Of a stretch of 11,266 nt of DNA, positions 10,018-11,266 are shown one piece after another. Origin of the DNA: a bacterium UBA3734. Its GTDB lineage: Bacteria > Bacteroidota > Bacteroidia > Bacteroidales > Bacteroidaceae. The stretch is taken from positions 1 through 11,266 of the forward strand of contig DFHC01000005.1 in the NCBI GenBank assembly GCA_002372575.1. The letters are read 5' to 3'. Under the pieces are notes generated by a model. It did not search any database. It saw only the letters and a program-made list of their open reading frames with translations, and was not told where the DNA came from. The first letter of the stretch is position 1, and every line of letters begins with the position of its first letter. The translations under genes were made by a program, and so were the position numbers.

Positions 10018-11046
10018 ATGGGAAAACATCCAGCAAAAATCGACGTGGCGGTGCTGCTGCTGTTCTTTACGCGCACAGACACGTTTCAGAAAGTGTTCGA
10101 CGAGGTGAAAAAGGCGCGTCCCTCACGGCTATTTCTCTATCAAGACGGGCCGCGAGGCGAGCGCGACATGGCTGGAATCGAGGCTTGTCGGCAAATCGTG
10201 AGCGACGAGAATATCGATTGGGAATGCGAGGTGCATAGGAATTATCTGACCCAAAATCAAGGCTGCGACCCGTCGGGCTTTCGCTCGCATCAATGGGCGT
10301 TTTCATTGGCCGACAAAGTGATTGTGCTCGAAGATGATGTTGTGCCATCGCAGTCGTTCTTCCCGTTTTGCAAAGAAATGCTCGACCGCTACGAGTACGA
10401 CGAGCGCGTTTCGATGGTTTGTGGATTCAACACCGACGAAGTGACGCAAGGTGTCGGGGAAGACTACTTTTTCACCTCTTTTTTGAGCATTTGGGGGTGG
10501 GCGTCGTGGCGTCGCGTGGCCGAGCGGTGGGACTCAGAATATACTTTTATGTGTGAAAAACAGACCTTGCGGCAGATGCAGGCATTGGCTCAACAGCGAA
10601 ACCTGCGAAATACAATGCTGAAAATGTTTCGCGACCACAGCCAAAGTGGCAAAGAATATTTCGAGACCATTTATTGGGCCGACTTGATTCTAAACTCTGG
10701 TCTTTGCATTATGCCGACCAAGAATCTTGTCAATAACGTTGGTCTGACAGCGGATTCCACCCATTTCTCAGCTGAGTTACAGACGATGCCGCGTCGTTTG
10801 CGTCGTATTTTCACGATGCCGCGCTATGAACTTGATTTTCCACTGAAACACCCTCGCTACGTCATAGAGGATGTCGCCTATCAAAAACGTCGATACAAGG
10901 TCATGGGATGGAATCACCCGTGGACGAAAATCGCCTACTCGCTCGAAGAGCTTTGGATCAACCTGCGGAAAGGCAATTTCAAGCGCATTTTCTCGGCCAT
11001 CGGCAACCGCCTGCGCATTCTTGCCGGGCGCCAGAAGTGGGATTGA
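10018..11046 (+). CDS. Glycosyltransferase, GT2/GNT-I-like (GT-A fold)
   Basis: The 342-residue protein has a GT-A fold. It opens with a hydrophobic strand (VAVLLLFFTR, 10-19), then RLFLYQDGPRG (37-47), the acidic metal/nucleotide motif VLEDDVVPS (103-111, D106 and D107), and the aromatic signature SIWGWASW (157-164) found in bacterial proteins often listed as family 2 or HlpA-like glycosyltransferases, which resemble eukaryotic GNT-I. It likely transfers a sugar from a nucleotide donor onto a surface glycan in the cytoplasm. There is no signal peptide and no clear membrane helix. It has its own promoter-like box and is transcribed away from the GT4 gene. Its stop codon lies 3 nt from the stop of the convergent ddh gene. 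Donor and acceptor are unknown. Confidence 0.85.
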   Translation: MGKHPAKIDVAVLLLFFTRTDTFQKVFDEVKKARPSRLFLYQDGPRGERDMAGIEACRQIVSDENIDWECEVHRNYLTQNQGCDPSGFRSHQWAFSLADKVIVLEDDVVPSQSFFPFCKEMLDRYEYDERVSMVCGFNTDEVTQGVGEDYFFTSFLSIWGWASWRRVAERWDSEYTFMCEKQTLRQMQALAQQRNLRNTMLKMFRDHSQSGKEYFETIYWADLILNSGLCIMPTKNLVNNVGLTADSTHFSAELQTMPRRLRRIFTMPRYELDFPLKHPRYVIEDVAYQKRRYKVMGWNHPWTKIAYSLEELWINLRKGNFKRIFSAIGNRLRILAGRQKWD

Positions 11047-11049
11047 AGA

Positions 11050-11266
11050 CTACACCAACCGCTCCACCAGCTCGGCACGCTCGCCCGCGAGCAGGTCGAT
11101 GACGGGAATCTCAATCATCGTGTAGCAGCCGGGCTGCTGGCGCAGTGAGGCGCGAGCCACGCAGACGAGCACCTGAGCCGTGAGTGCGGGGTTGTTGATT
11201 TGCATGTTGAACTCGAAGCGCTGGTTCTGCGTCTTTCCGGAAACGCCCTTGCGCACGAGGTTCACG
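11050..11266 (-). CDS. ddh: Diaminopimelate dehydrogenase, C-terminal part (cut by window edge)
   Basis: About 72 C-terminal residues are present and the reading frame stays open to the window edge, so the 5' part lies beyond 11266. The GTG at 11263-11265 is an internal valine, not a start. The stretch [18 protein letters not shown] and the end [14 protein letters not shown] align by eye with the tail of meso-diaminopimelate D-dehydrogenase (NPDFTAS, GRAAHRM, GAFTVLEVAP in the Corynebacterium enzyme). The enzyme makes meso-diaminopimelate from tetrahydrodipicolinate, ammonia and NADPH in the cytoplasm, for peptidoglycan and lysine. It is a housekeeping gene and probably marks the right border of the glycan module. 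The identification rests on a short fragment. Confidence 0.8.
   Translation of the reverse strand, partial: VNLVRKGVSGKTQNQRFEFNMQINNPALTAQVLVCVARASLRQQPGCYTMIEIPVIDLLAGERAELVERLV

Overview
The window looks like a chromosomal segment from a Bacteroidales bacterium, most likely Prevotella or a close relative. The evidence is the promoter boxes of TAnnTTTG type with no Shine-Dalgarno sequences, a secreted GH2 beta-galactosidase in the style of gut and oral Bacteroidota, and a partial diaminopimelate dehydrogenase at the right edge. The genus is inference; no rRNA or other marker is present.

Layout from left to right. (1) Positions 1-192 are a short control region: one promoter-like box faces left out of the window and one faces right. 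(2) A rightward run of five tightly packed genes follows: a secreted LacZ-type beta-galactosidase (193-3543); a fusion of a LicC-like nucleotidyltransferase and a CobD-like PLP enzyme (3553-5379); an ornithine cyclodeaminase/mu-crystallin family protein (5383-6351); a LicD-family phosphotransferase (6342-7154); and a Wzx-type polysaccharide flippase (7147-8598). Junctions are 9 nt, 3 nt, a 10-nt overlap and an 8-nt overlap, and I see no internal promoter, so the five are probably one operon. (3) A leftward GT4 glycosyltransferase (8595-9896) converges on the flippase, and the two stop codons overlap in TTAA. (4) A 121-bp divergent promoter region (9897-10017) separates it from a rightward glycosyltransferase of GT2/GT13-like fold (10018-11046). 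(5) The 3' end of ddh, for lysine and peptidoglycan synthesis, runs leftward at 11050-11266.

Apart from lacZ and ddh, the genes form a surface-glycan module. The most notable part is the trio fusion enzyme, OCD-like protein and LicD. The C-terminal half of the fusion resembles CobD (L-threonine-O-3-phosphate decarboxylase) along its whole length, and the N-terminal half carries the motifs of phosphocholine-type cytidylyltransferases. I infer that one polypeptide decarboxylates a phospho-amino acid (phosphoserine or phosphothreonine) to a phospho-amino-alcohol and activates it as a CDP derivative. LicD would then place the phospho-amino-alcohol on a glycan, and the flippase would export the glycan. 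This would be a self-contained way to put a positively charged phospho-amine on a surface polysaccharide. The substrate, and the role of the OCD-like protein, cannot be settled from sequence alone.
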